From the NCBI GenBank assembly GCA_039881045.1, contig JAYWVB010000002.1, positions 186,001-250,000 on the forward strand: 64,000 bases of DNA, read 5' to 3'. This stretch comes from Chaetomium olivaceum. Taxonomy: Eukaryota; Ascomycota; Sordariomycetes; Sordariales; Chaetomiaceae. A model generated the notes under the pieces. It made no database searches. It was not told the DNA's origin and saw nothing but the letters and a program-made list of their open reading frames with translations. Below are positions 46,255 to 57,553 of this stretch, piece after piece; the stretch's first letter is position 1; each line of letters begins with the position of its first letter. The translations under genes were made by a program, and so were the position numbers.

Positions 46255-46910
46255 ATGGTCAAGAAGAGAAAGAACAACGGCCGCAACAAGAAGGGTTAGC
46301 ATTGATAACCATTACCTCCATCGTCCGATTCCCAGATGGACTGACTTAGGACTTGCAGGCCGCGGCCACGTCAAGCCCATCCGGTGCTCCAACTGCTCGC
46401 GATGCACACCCAAGGACAAGGCCATCAAGAGGTTCACCATCCGCAACATGGTTGAGTCTGCGGCAATCCGTACGTATCTTCGAAACCGCAACGGCGACGA
46501 ATCCCGCCCACCTCTCGCCCAATTAGCCTTGGTCCATTTCCGCTAACACATTGCGGCCAGGTGATATTTCGGACGCTTCGGTGTTCGCGGAGTACACGGT
46601 CCCCAAGATGTACCTGAAGTTGCAGTACTGTGTATCTTGTGCCATTCACGGCAAGATTGTCCGGTACGTTTGTCCTCGTGGCGGGGACAACCGCGTCTGC
46701 CATCTCGGCGACGCGGGCGACTCAGAAGAACCTTGGTCGACCTCCGCCATTAGTTGTCCCGATACCCCGACCCAAGAACACAACCCGCTGACAGAAATCT
46801 CGCAGTGTCCGCTCCACCGAGGGTCGTCGCAACCGTGCTCCTCCCCGCGCGTCCGCTACAACAAGGATGGCAAGAAGGTCGTTCCTACTCAGAACCCTAA
46901 GACTGCCTAG
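46255..46910 (+). CDS. RPS26: 40S ribosomal protein eS26, one base missing in the last exon
   Basis: Four exons (46255-46294, 46359-46469, 46561-46663 and about 46819-46910) encode about 119 residues. The sequence is highly conserved: VKKRKNNGRNKKGRGHVKP, then the zinc-binding CSNCSRC, KAIKRFTIRNMVESAAIRD, YTVPKMYLKLQYCVSCAIHG with the second cysteine pair, and VRSTEGRRNRAPP in exon 4. RVRYNKDGKKVVPTQNP follows, but one base out of phase. The break is at a C4 run (46843-46846), where five C would restore the usual three-proline RAPPPRVRY reading. An essential single-copy ribosomal gene is unlikely to be dead, so this is best explained as a homopolymer error in the assembly. It calibrates the other frame breaks in this window. 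Confidence 0.92.
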
Positions 46911-48844
46911 ACGGTCTTTTGCTTTCTTGCTTTGGCGTTCTGAGTTGGCGGCATTTGGTTTTGGGCGTGGGTTTGATGATCCAAAATTAACGAGGTCACG
47001 ATTCGTCCACATGACAACACCGGCGACCGTGGGAACCAAATGAGGGTTTCCTTTTAGCCCAGTGGGCTTCATAGCGCCATAGCACCAATTCAGAGCACTT
47101 GTTGTGTGGAAACATGTGTGTCAGCCCTTGAGTAGTTGTCTTGATTTACCTTTGCCGTTGGGATGAACAACGTGGCGCCCAGGACTGTCCTGTTACATGT
47201 GGAAGCTTGCCCTGATGTTATCAGGCACATGGTTAGATAGCGACGAGGCGCATGGGTGTTTTCCGTTGTCTGGTGTTGCGTTCCGGTCCGCACCAGAGCC
47301 AGCGGTGCCACATTCTGGGCTTTTTCCCACGTGGGAAAGTTCCGGCCCCGGTGGTGGGTCGCACGATGAGCCGGGCCCAACCCACCACCTCACTCTCAAC
47401 ACCTGGAATCCGGGAAAAGGTCCTTGTCGACATTCAAGGACGACAGCAAACGAATAAAACGCGATGCGCAATGTCGCGGAGTAAGTTTTCTAACAGCGTG
47501 GCACGGTAAAGGTCAAACTAGACAGTTTGGTCAACTTGTACGAGGTCGGCTCGCCGACGCCTTTTTACAGCCGGGTTGATCAACCCCTATCATGGGCTTA
47601 ACCCGCCTTATCGCGTTGATGCGAAGGTTTATCGCGTTCCACGGGTTGCATTCGCTCGACTGGGGAGGGATTCTCTGTTCACCGTCGGCGACAGTTCAAC
47701 GGCGGAGAAATGCCGCCCACCATGGGCTCAGGGGGGCAGAATCCGCGTCATGCAAAAACACATATTGAGCGACCTGCATGCTCGCCTTGTCAGCCGCCAA
47801 TCGGCAAGTTCCAGACAACACGGGCTGGAGCCTCAATTCCGGGGGCTCTGACCTCCCGAGTGGGAACCAATGTCCCGGTTTCCAGCCTTGAACCAGTCCC
47901 TTTCACCAGCTCACCGGTCGCTCCTAAACCGAGCGTTTCATTTCAACGGGTCTCAGCCGATGTGCACGAACTAAGCTCTACCTGAACGGGTGTGGCTTTC
48001 TTGGCCCGCACCAATCTCTCATCGTCGAGGCTTCGAGAAGTAAGTGGCCCACCGGAGCTGGTCCTGCCCAGTCCCCCTGTCAACTTCTCAGCCTCAACAC
48101 ACAACATATGCGGAGATGGCACGAACCCCTTCAACCTTGAACCCCGTGAGCTTGAAGCTTGACGAACTGAAACCGGACACCCCGCACTCACACCCCATGT
48201 TCCGCTGACGGGTACATGACCCCTGGTCTGCGCACTGGTCCCTCACTACACAACAACCCCAGGTACGAATAGGAGAACTTGCTAGGGTTTTTTTTTTCAG
48301 TCTTAAAAAAAGAATTGTTGATGATTCATTTTACGAACGACATACTTCGTAGCCCCGCTCGAATTCCGTGCCTCCCCGTTGCGTAACGTTAGCAAGCTCG
48401 TTTGGCTGTGTGGCTGTCAACTCGACCCGTTGAGGACTGAGCCAGGGCCCTTGTTAGTTAATATCGGGGGTAAAAAAAGGTGGCGACATTGGTTCCATGT
48501 TCCCATGCTTCCTATCCACGCCCATCGTTCCATCCCGCTTCCGCCAAGAGTTGTTGGGACTTTTGCAGGCCGGGGATGCACATCGGCCGTCCCGCCAGCC
48601 AATACCGAGCCGGCGATGGAGTGGGGAGTCAATAAACTCAGTGCCGTCCTGAAGCTCGAGACACTGTTCCTCTTCAGGATGCCCAGGCCGGCGGGACCTC
48701 AACTACCCCAGGCTCCCGCCCGTTCCCACGCGATTTGCTCTCTCCACGGGCCGACAACGGTGACTTGCTGTGTACACAGTACAGAGTCCATGACCACCGC
48801 CACGACGTATTCCTCACTCCATCATCCCCTTCGTCGCCGCCGAT
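46911..48844. other. Intergenic, about 1.9 kb, no gene seen
   Basis: Several open frames of 60-90 codons lie here on both strands but lack domains or splice logic. A T-run (about 9) lies at 48290 and an A-run at 48305. Confidence 0.4.
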
Positions 48845-50398
48845 ATGAGCTCTACTGACGGAGCTATCATGCCTGCGGCCCCTCCGCCCCCGGGCGTGAC
48901 GCCAAACTTTGAGCACCAGAGTCAAGCAGCCACCAATTAATCATTGTGTCCGTGGTGTTCCCAGTATTATCGTTTTTCTTCCTTATCCCGCGGCTGTACT
49001 CGGCGTCATTCATCCTTCGAAAATGGCATATGGATGACTGTAAGGCCCCGGCCGATAAATGATGAAAATATCGAGTTTGCTGACTCCTAGAGGTAGACTT
49101 GATCTGCATTGGTTCTGTACGTTCTTCCCATCTCATTGGTAGACTGAGTCAGTAACTGACCATGCTTGCTGCTTATTAGGCGTCTGCTTTGGCAAATGCC
49201 ATCCTATGTATCATACGTAAGGTTTAACCTGCTGGAAACCCCTTCTTCCAGGGCCGGTGGTAACTGACCATCCTCCACAGAATCCACCATGGGCATGGGA
49301 AAACACATCTGGGAGCTGGACTACGTCACCTTTAGTGCAACCATGAAGGTAAGGGCCCCTCAACAATTTCAAGTTGCGAAATATCTCACACGCAATTTAG
49401 ATCATGATGTTAGGCGGCGCCTTCACCTATAGCTTCACCACCATGTTCGTCAAGTTGTCCATCTTAAGCTTCTTCCTGCGCTTCTCGATGGATAGGGCCT
49501 TCCGCGTGGCCGTATATATCGTCATGTTCATCTCCGTGGGCTACAGCGTACCCCAGATATTGCTGTTTCTCTACGTCTGCACGCCAATCGGATCCTACTG
49601 GGATTGGAGCATCCCTGGCAAATGCATCAACCAACAAGCCATCTTCGACGCGGGCAACACCTTGAACGTGATAACCGACTTCATGATTCTCTTATTGCCC
49701 ATCTGGATGCTTCGTCCAATGCGCACCCCATTGACTAAGAAGATCGGTGTCTTGCTGATTCTCATGGCCGGAGGCTTGTACGTGACCCCCATACCATTTA
49801 TGCTCCCGTCACAACTAACATGGACGGACGTATCTAGCGTCTGCGGCGTCAGCTTGGTACGCATGATCACCGGCATAACGGGCGCCAACAACCCGGACAT
49901 CACCTGGCACTACGCGGTCAATCTGGTTTGGTGGTATGTTTACATTCTCCCACCCCGTCCTTCCAAGTTGCCTCTGACCCCACCCCCTACTGCCCCAACA
50001 AAACACAAGTTCACAACACAGCCCAACCCAAACCCACCAACACCAACCCAGTTACTAACCCAACCACAAAATCAAACAGCCTCGTCGAACAATACATCGG
50101 CATCATCTGCGCCTGCCTGCCCTGCCTCAAAGCTTTCTACAAGCGCTTCTGGCCCAACCTCTTCCTCTTCTCTCCGGACCTCGACCAGCGCGTCGCCGCC
50201 TCCTTCCCCTTCTCCTCCTTCCACCTCGAGACCCTCCCTGACGGCAACGGCAGCGACGGCGAGGGAAACAACAACAACAACAACAACAACGATAACAGCG
50301 GCGGCTCGGCCACCCGTGATGGTGGGCGCAAGGCTTGGTGGTCGTTGAGGAGGGCGGGGCTGCCGACGTCGTCGGCGGGTAGTCGTGGCGGGCGGTAG
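48845..50398 (+). CDS. PTH11-type (rhodopsin-domain) seven-helix membrane protein
   Basis: A many-exon gene. Exons supported by phase are 49180-49216, 49281-49348, 49401-49777, 49838-49933 and 50080-50398; earlier parts lie at about 48845-49050 and 49093-49116. The order of segments is PAAPPPPGVTPNFEH (extracellular start), helix 1 (LIIVSVVFPVLSFFFLIPRL), KWHMDD, VDLICIG, GMGKHIWELDYVTFSATMK, FTYSFTTMFVKLSILSFFLR, CINQQAIFDAGNTLNVITD, LLPIWMLRPM, GGFVCGVSLVRMITGI and a Ser/Asn-rich tail. This matches fungal rhodopsin-domain (SAT5/PTH11-like) proteins. Such proteins sense external cues, but the ligand is unknown. The frame slips by one base near 48932-48936 before helix 1, and the junction after HMDD is unclear. 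Confidence 0.75.
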
Positions 50399-51344
50399 TG
50401 GGGTGAGTGGGAAGGCGGGGTCGGTGGATGGAGACGGGAGCGGTGGGGAGGATGTCGAGGCTGCGAGGGGGTGCCGGACGAGAAGAATGTTGTGGGGGTG
50501 GCGGGGGCTGTGGTGGAGAAGGCGGGTTGAGTGAGAACTAGGAGGGTGGGTTTGGAAGGTGGTCGTGGGAGTGGGCGGGGTGGCTCTTAATGGTTTGCTT
50601 GTTTGGATCCCCTAGGTTTTATTGGTATTAAAGCGTCGGCGTGATAGGCACATGGCAAGGATGGTTGGGTATTGGACGGATATTTTGGGAGCAAAACGGA
50701 CTCCAACTAATTTTATGAGGCGGGCTCTTGGGACCGTACCCAAGGCTCGCCGCGAATCAAACAAGTGAGAAAAGGGGGCGCGCGCGCCAGGGTTGGGTTA
50801 TGTATGGCGGCGATCACTTGGTACGGTCCGCGGGGACCAGAGGGGACGGTCCCAAGAGCCCACGTCAATTTTATATGACAGACATGGCTCTGACATAGCC
50901 AGTTCTATATCGACCTCATTGGTCCCTCTTACGAACGCCGTTCGGGACGAACGAAGCCCACGTTATCTCCACCTTAAAGTATAGGTACAACAAAAGAAGT
51001 CGGAGAAAGACGAACACAATAGAAACACTCTTCCCCCCACCCCCTACCCCAAAAATGAACACAGCCCGCTTCGAGGCTACCCATGCCAGCCGAGCCATGG
51101 CCCGAGCCCTCCTCGCCCCGGGCGTCCGCAGCAGCAAGATCTCCACCTCAGCAACGGCCAAGACTCGAAGGCTACAAGCGCACATTCGCCACAATGGTAG
51201 AATAATTCATGCGGTAGACAAGGTCGTGAGTATCGTCATTGTGTATGTCTAAGTGATGCTATACTACATTGACGGTTGATGATCTCTGGCGCGTAAAGAT
51301 CGAGAGCGACTAGCTGAGGTTGAACCGGGCAAGATGAAGAATAC
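50399..51344. other. Intergenic with MITE
   Basis: 3' region of the receptor gene and downstream side of the ankyrin gene. It contains the 150-bp MITE. A frame at 51055-51252 after a C-rich leader, ending near a GTGAGT donor, might be a small gene or first exon, but I cannot support it. Confidence 0.35.
50717..50866. mobile_element. Non-autonomous MITE with 21-bp terminal inverted repeats and 8-bp target duplication
   Basis: The left end is GAGGCGGGCTCTTGGGACCGT (50717-50737). The right end (50846-50866), reverse-complemented, matches at 19 of 21 positions, including a perfect 16-bp core (GGGCTCTTGGGACCGT). The element is flanked by an exact 8-bp duplication, AATTTTAT (50709-50716 and 50867-50874). 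The 150-bp interior has no coding sequence and a GC-rich run (GGCGCGCGCGCC). An 8-bp duplication fits hAT-superfamily transposition, but the mobilising element is not in this window. Confidence 0.8.
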
Positions 51345-54300
51345 TCAGCAACTTCTTTCCGTTGCTTTGATGTCTCCCATCTCAAACGGGTTGAAGTCCA
51401 AGAAGCTGTCAGGGCTACATGCGGCCGCGGAGTTGAGATCTAGGACGATGTGCTTCCTAAGCTTTGCAATATTATGCTGTTTGTAGACACTTACCCCATG
51501 CCTCCCGGTCTTTTGACTTTCTTCTGACATCAAATCCCTGAGCATATCAATCGCAGACTTTTCACTCCCGAGACCCCCTGTTTTCCATTTGGCGCCATGA
51601 ATAAGGAGAAGTCTGATCATATCGCTTAAATCCTCTGCCTCGGGCCCGACAAGGTCGGGTTCACACGGACATCGGTGGGCTTGGCCGCCGTCGTGACTCC
51701 AATAAAATCTTAGCAGCATCATCAATGCCGTCTCCCCTCTCGGATGGAGATGATCTGCATGGTCCAAGTTGGCCATGGTGAGGACGGTTTCGAGAATTTG
51801 AGGGAAAAGGCGGCGACGAATATGGTCGGGCGGATCGAAGACGCCACCCGAGGTGGGTCCACCACAGGCCGCCAGCAAGTAACGCAAAGCTGCGGGATGG
51901 TTTCTGGTCGGCAGCGGCCTTGCCTCAAGGATTGCTTGGACCAACGTTGGGAACCCGCTCCATATGGCGCATCGGATGGGGTCGTCCTGCCAGTTGTGAA
52001 CCCTCCAAACAGGGCCATCCTGCCAGGTAATCAAGTCCTGTTGGCGATCGATCTCATACGTATTCTCTGAGGCGAGAGCGTACCACAGTGATTCGCTCGG
52101 TTCTTCATAGTCTTCGGTCTCTCCGCAATTGACTAACTCCGCTAGTGTATGTACCTCGGCGGCGCCGGCATCAAGGACCATTTGTAGCATGGCTAGTCGC
52201 GCCGGTTCATCATCCGCGTCTGTTTGTCTGGGCCTAGAATCATAACAGCGTACGGGAGAGCCTGCGGGTGGTGGTGGCGGGTCATCGTAGGGTGTGTGTT
52301 TGGTGCAGAGCAGACTGACTGGCGAAAAGTTTCCCGGCCGCCGAGATAGAAGAAGATTGCAGTTGACGAGCTCTTTGGCACCTTCTCCAGCGGCGCAAAT
52401 AACCGATTGACACAGCTCGACAACGCCAGCTATGTCCGGCCTGAAACAAGCTATGAAGAACACGTTACTGCCATAGAGAGCAGAACCATAGGGCTGGATG
52501 GGCATTCGTTGGCGGGTTCGGCATGAGTGCAGAGCACGGATCGACCGGGCGTTCTGTGGCTTTCTACTATCAAGCGCAAGGTTAAGATTTTGCGCCATGT
52601 CGGGCGAGAATACTCGCAGTCTGATTACCGCCAGAGCTCCATATCACCTCCCGTAAATTGATCTCGTTGATGGCCGAAGACTTCTCCCCTGCGTCTTCTG
52701 CCTGGCCCAAGACCCATTGAGTTAATAGCCGGTCCCCCCGCGGGCCGCTTGATCCAAGAAGATGGCCCAATCCTTCTTGTCCATCGCGCGTAATGCGCCG
52801 AGGCTGGCGAGCCATTCGCAAATTTCTAGCCCGTATGGCCTGCAAGCGTTCACAAGCGCGGCGCGCAAGTCACTGTTGCTCACACCTTCGGGGTCTGCCG
52901 AAAGGCGCTGGTATACCCGCTTTCCCATCTCAAACTTGGCCTCACGTCTCAACCTGTAGTTCCTATCGAAATCTTTAGCACGGTTTATGCCAAAAATACC
53001 GGTAGATACTAATCGAAACACACTACTGAGGCAAGGCATGGTCATGCCCTGTACCGAAACGCCGTATTGGATAAGAGCCATGACAGCTTCGACTGCGGCG
53101 CTTGACCGGGCCCATCCCACGGCACTGTCTATCCAGGCCTCGATGTTCGGAAGCGGAAGTGCGCGAGCGTTAGCATCTTCCAGTAATAGCTTCATAAATT
53201 GAGGGAGGTCTCGCGACAGGGCTAAGCAGCAATAGCGCTCGAACGAGTCGCATGTGGTAGTTGCGGCATAAATCTCGGGAAGGAAAAACACCTGCCGAAG
53301 CAAGGAAATCAGCGCTTTCTTGTCGCCTGACAGTTCGACCTGTGCGGACATAAGACATTCTATCACAGGGTTAGACCAAGAAGTCATTGGCCCTGTTACA
53401 GCAAAGTCGGGATTCATGTCTAGGAGTATGGATGCATCGCTGTGTTTCCGGGCCCAGAGAGCATAGGTGAACGCATCCGCACGTCCGAATGGTAAGCTTG
53501 GGAACGGATATCCACCAGCACAATCTCATGCAAAACTGGCCCGGATGTCGGCGCCCCTTTCGAGTAGAAAGCAGCCAATTGTCTGCAAACGGCCGCCGGC
53601 AACGGCATAATGAAAGGGGGTGAGTTGCGCCCTCGTCCGTGAGTCTACCTCTTGTTGGGGATTTTCGTCTAAGAGTGACCTGCATAGTTCCAAATTACCG
53701 TACTAGGCAGCGAGATGAAGAGCTGTGATGCCGCCAGAGAAGACGGTAGTTGAAGCCCCACGCGCCAGCAGAAGGCGCGCTGTGAAACTGTGTCCGGCTG
53801 AGATCGCAAAGTACAACGGGGTGGCTACGTTCGGTCGGGGTTCGAACGATGTATATTCGTAGGTGAGATGGAAGAGATCAGGTTTGGCAGACTCAAGGAC
53901 GGCATGGAGCGCGGAATCGACCGGGGCGCCGTTGTCGAGAAGCAGAGTGACAAGTGCGTCGTCGCCGCGTTGGGCCGCAACATGTAGTGGCGTCCAGAGG
54001 TAGTCGAAAAGGTCCGGTTCCATAGTCCGGAGCCAGGGGTGGTCCCCTTCGTCTTTGCAATATATATCGAACTGATCCAAGAGTCTTTGCATCCGCGTGA
54101 AAACAGTTGGAACACGCCCGAGGCGTATATCATGGGGTGCAGGTTGTAACTGGGAGCGCTCATCGTATATAGCGGTGTTTTCGTAGATAGCCTTTGGGGT
54201 TGACGTGATAATTTCAGAGACCAGCCCATGGTCCACAAGCGGTCGTTTTCCTGGGCGGCGGCCCTGGGTTGCGAGGACACGATTAAGAGAGTCCCGGGCG

Positions 54301-54569
54301 ATGGGGGAACGGAAGGTTTGATTTGGGTCAGTTCCGTGCGCGAGCAAGGAGCTCATAGATTTAACCAACCCGTTTTCGGCACAAAAGAATAAGGCCGCTT
54401 TATAGTTACGGGCGGCTATGGAGTAGAGCCGTGGATTGGCAATATAGCACAACCGTCGGTCCGTCAACGCCAGGGCCGCGAGATCTCGGAAGTCGGTCAA
54501 ACGACCCACGATGGCGAGAAGGATCTCATTCGGAAGGGATCCGAAGGTCGCCATCATGCCCGGTTGCAA
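51345..54569 (-). pseudogene. F-box and ankyrin-repeat protein with two stops and two frame breaks
   Basis: The start at 54569 (or the ATG a few codons in) gives an F-box (FGSLPNEILLAIVGRLTDF), then ankyrin units such as WTPLHVAAQRGDDALVTLLL, TPLYFAISAGHSFTARLLL and TPFHYAVAGGRLQTIGCFLL. The frame is interrupted by TAG at 53703-53705 (within LHLAA-YGNLELC) and TGA at 53526-53528, with coding-like sequence on both sides in the same frame. Two length changes follow, at a C6 run (52734-52739) and at a T4 run (52588-52591); the second joins ARHGA and NLNLALD. The remaining part, to 51345, has a few weaker ankyrin-like units. The total would be about 1,070 residues. The stops fit CAG-to-TAG and CGA-to-TGA; the length breaks may be errors. 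Confidence 0.7.
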
Positions 54570-55288
54570 TTAAGCCGCGTGGGTTAATGTCGTAGAGAGC
54601 AACCTTACAGATGTTGTTGAGGTAGTTAGGTGGGAAGGGGAGAAACAAATGCTACGACGGACGAGCGAGACTCGAGACAACGTCCAGGTAAAAGGATTAC
54701 CTTGTGGTATTAATTTGCAACGGGGATGTAGGTACAAAGCTCATTTATGTGTTTGAAACAGCTGCTATATTACGACTGGTCGATAGTACAAGATGCATGT
54801 CATCTGAACATCTTTGACCCTGTCTCCAAAGTTTTCTTTCATTGTGCTGTTCTGCCGTGGTTGGATTTTCTTGGCGACACATATCGTAGATCAGGTAGTC
54901 AGAGTTGCCCACCTGCGGGGTGTCCATGGTGACCATGGAATCTGGATGACAGTATGATGAAACCCCGCAGGAGGTTGCGACTGACACACAAATAAAGTGA
55001 ATGTACATAGTAACAGTTATGACGAGGTGTTGTGGTGGCATCACATGGTACGTCAGCTGATCTGGTTACATAAGCCAGCCACTGTTGCAGCTGCAAAGCC
55101 GAGAGCTCGATCTTGCTTGGCGCTCATCGACAGGCTTCGATATTTTTTTGGAAGTAGCGGGGCGCCCAAGGAGAGACATTACGCCAGAGACCAGGACACC
55201 ACCGCACCGCCCTTCTTTATAACTGCAACCGCGCCTGGAGCTCCGTCGTGACCCGCACAAATCTCCCGACTTCCTATCCCGCCACAAA
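54570..55288. other. Divergent intergenic region
   Basis: This lies between the ankyrin gene and CCT7, whose starts face away from each other. No gene is seen. The ACCACCGCACC/CGCCC-rich stretch near 55195-55260 fits a CCT7 promoter or leader. Confidence 0.4.
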
Positions 55289-57143
55289 ATGTCTTTCGGA
55301 GGCCAAACACCGACGATCATCGTCTTGAAAGAGGGTCGGGAACCCCTCCTTTCCTGGTAAACACGGTCCCCCGCTGACTCGTCGCTTGCAGGCACCGACA
55401 CCTCGCAGGGCAAGGGCCAGATCATTTCGAACATCAACGCTTGTTTAGCTGTGCAGGCTACGATCAAATCGACACTCGGTCCTTATGGCGGCGATTTATT
55501 AATGGTGGATGCGAACGGGAGGCAGACCATCACCAACGATGGCGCTACTGTGATGAAGGTGAGCATACAAACTACCTCTTCCACCCCACCCCATACCGTC
55601 TTTGACCAAGCCCTGACCTTTGCAAGCTTCTGGACATTGTCCACCCTGCTGCCCGAATTCTCGTCGACATCGCGCGGTCCCAAGATGCGGAAGTGGGTGA
55701 CGGAACAACCTCGGTGGTCGTCTTGGCCGGCGAGATCCTGAAGGAGATCAAGGAACACGTGGAGGGCGGTGTCAGCTCGCAGATCATCATCAAGGGTTTG
55801 AGGAGAGCGTCGACGATGGCCGTGAACAAGATCAAAGAGATCCAGATCAGCACAGACGAGGCGAATCGGAGAGACACGCTCAACAAGTTGGCCGCGACCG
55901 CCATGACAAGCAAGCTGATCAAGCGCAATACCGAGTTCTTCACTAAGAGTGAGGTTCCCATGATGCTGTATGACCGAACCCGAGCTAACCAGCAATAGTG
56001 GTTGTCGATGCCGTTCTATCCCTCGACCAAGAAGACCTGAACGAGAACTTGATAGGTATCAAGAAGATCCCCGGTGGCTCGCTGACCGAGTCGCTTTTCG
56101 TCAACGGCGTGGCATTCAAGAAGACCTTCTCGTACGCTGGTTTTGAACAACAACCCAAGTCGTTCAAGAAGCCCAAGATTGTCTGCCTCAATGTCGAACT
56201 CGAACTCAAGGCCGAGAAGGACAACGCCGAAGTCCGCGTGGAGCAGGTGTCAGAATATCAGGCCATCGTCGATGCCGAGTGGCAAATCATCAACAAGAAG
56301 CTTGAGGCGGCGTACAAGACGGGAGCCAAGGTGGTGCTGTCTAAGCTGCCCATTGGCGATCTTGCGACACAGTACTTCGCCGACCGCGACATCTTCTGCG
56401 CCGGCCGCGTGTCGGCTGACGACATGGAGCGTGTGGTTCAGGCAACGGGTGCCACCATCCAGAGCACCTGCTCCGACATCCGCCCAGAGCATCTCGGCAC
56501 TTGTGGCACCTTCGAGGAGCGCCAAATTGGCGGCGAGCGTTTCAACTTCTTCGAGGACTGCCCGGAGGCCAAGACATGCACCCTGGTGCTGCGCGGTGGT
56601 GCGGAGCAGTTCATTGCCGAGGTTGAGCGGTCGCTGCATGACGCGATCATGATCGTCAAGCGCGCCATCCGCAACAAGACCATCGTCGGTGGCGGTGGAG
56701 CCACCGAGATGGACGTGTCTGCGTACCTGCACCGGTTTGCTGACCAGGACGTGCGCAACAAGCAACAGGCTATCATCAAGAGCTTCGCCAAGGCACTTGA
56801 GGTCATCCCGCGCCAGCTGTGCGACAATGCCGGCTTCGACGCGACCGACATTCTCAACAGGCTGCGTGTAGAGCACAGGCGGGGCAACACGTGGGCAGGT
56901 GTCGACTTCCAGAACGAGGGCGTCGCCGACATGATGGAGCGCTTTGTGTGGGAGCCGGCCCTTGTCAAGGTCAATGCCATCCAGGCCGCGACGGAGGCTG
57001 CGTGCCTGATTCTGGGTGTGGACGAGACAATCCGCAACGAGGAGAGCCAGGCGCCGCAGGCCCCGGGCCAGCCTCTGCCTCCTGGGGCGGCTCAGCGGGC
57101 GCTGCGTGGGCGCGGCCGCGGCCGTGGCATGCCGAGGCGGTAG
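55289..57143 (+). CDS. CCT7: T-complex chaperonin subunit eta (CCT7)
   Basis: Four exons (55289-55334, 55392-55558, 55627-55948, 55999-57143) give 559 residues in an unbroken frame. The N-terminus SFGGQTPTIIVLKEGTDTSQ, then GKGQIISNINACLAVQ, is characteristic of the eta subunit. ATP-site motifs are present: NDGATVMK, GDGTTSVVVLAGE and, in the C-terminal equatorial part, VGGGGATEMDVS. The apical domain lies between. The C-terminus is Gly/Arg-rich (RGRGRGRGMPRR). CCT folds actin, tubulin and other clients in the cytosol. The first donor is GTCGGG, slightly unusual. Introns 1 and 3 are 57 and 50 bp. Confidence 0.97.
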
Positions 57144-57553
57144 ACTATGTAGCTTTTGATATGAGGAATGAAATATCCCTGTCGGGCAATGCATAGAATA
57201 GAGAGCCGGGCAATACTGTGTTCATATGTAAAGGTGCATGACCGACCCCTGGAAGAACCGTTAAACTAATGTCCGTCGTGCTTAAGCTTACCACCCCACG
57301 CCACATCACGCCGCGAGGACATCAACAGTTACACAACGAACCTCAGGCAAATAGAAGGATCAAAATATGCAAGCCCCGTTAGATTTTCCGGGCCAACGGG
57401 CCTAGAGCGATCAGATATACATACCATACGTCAAATACGATAATCACGGACTATATGGATGCAAACCCCCAGACACCACAACACCATAACACCAAATGAC
57501 CAAAACACCAAGAAGCCCTTGCTAACCCCCGTTCCGGCGGGCTGCCAGCCCCC
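57144..57553. other. Convergent intergenic region
   Basis: 3' sides of CCT7 and SPT10, no gene. C/A-rich toward 57553. Confidence 0.5.

Noticed and set aside
47576..47985. Overlapping short frames downstream of eS26
   Set aside because: No start context, domain or splice sites; probably non-coding.
51055..51252. 65-codon frame after a C-rich leader
   Set aside because: Start context is fair, but no domain or second exon could be supported.
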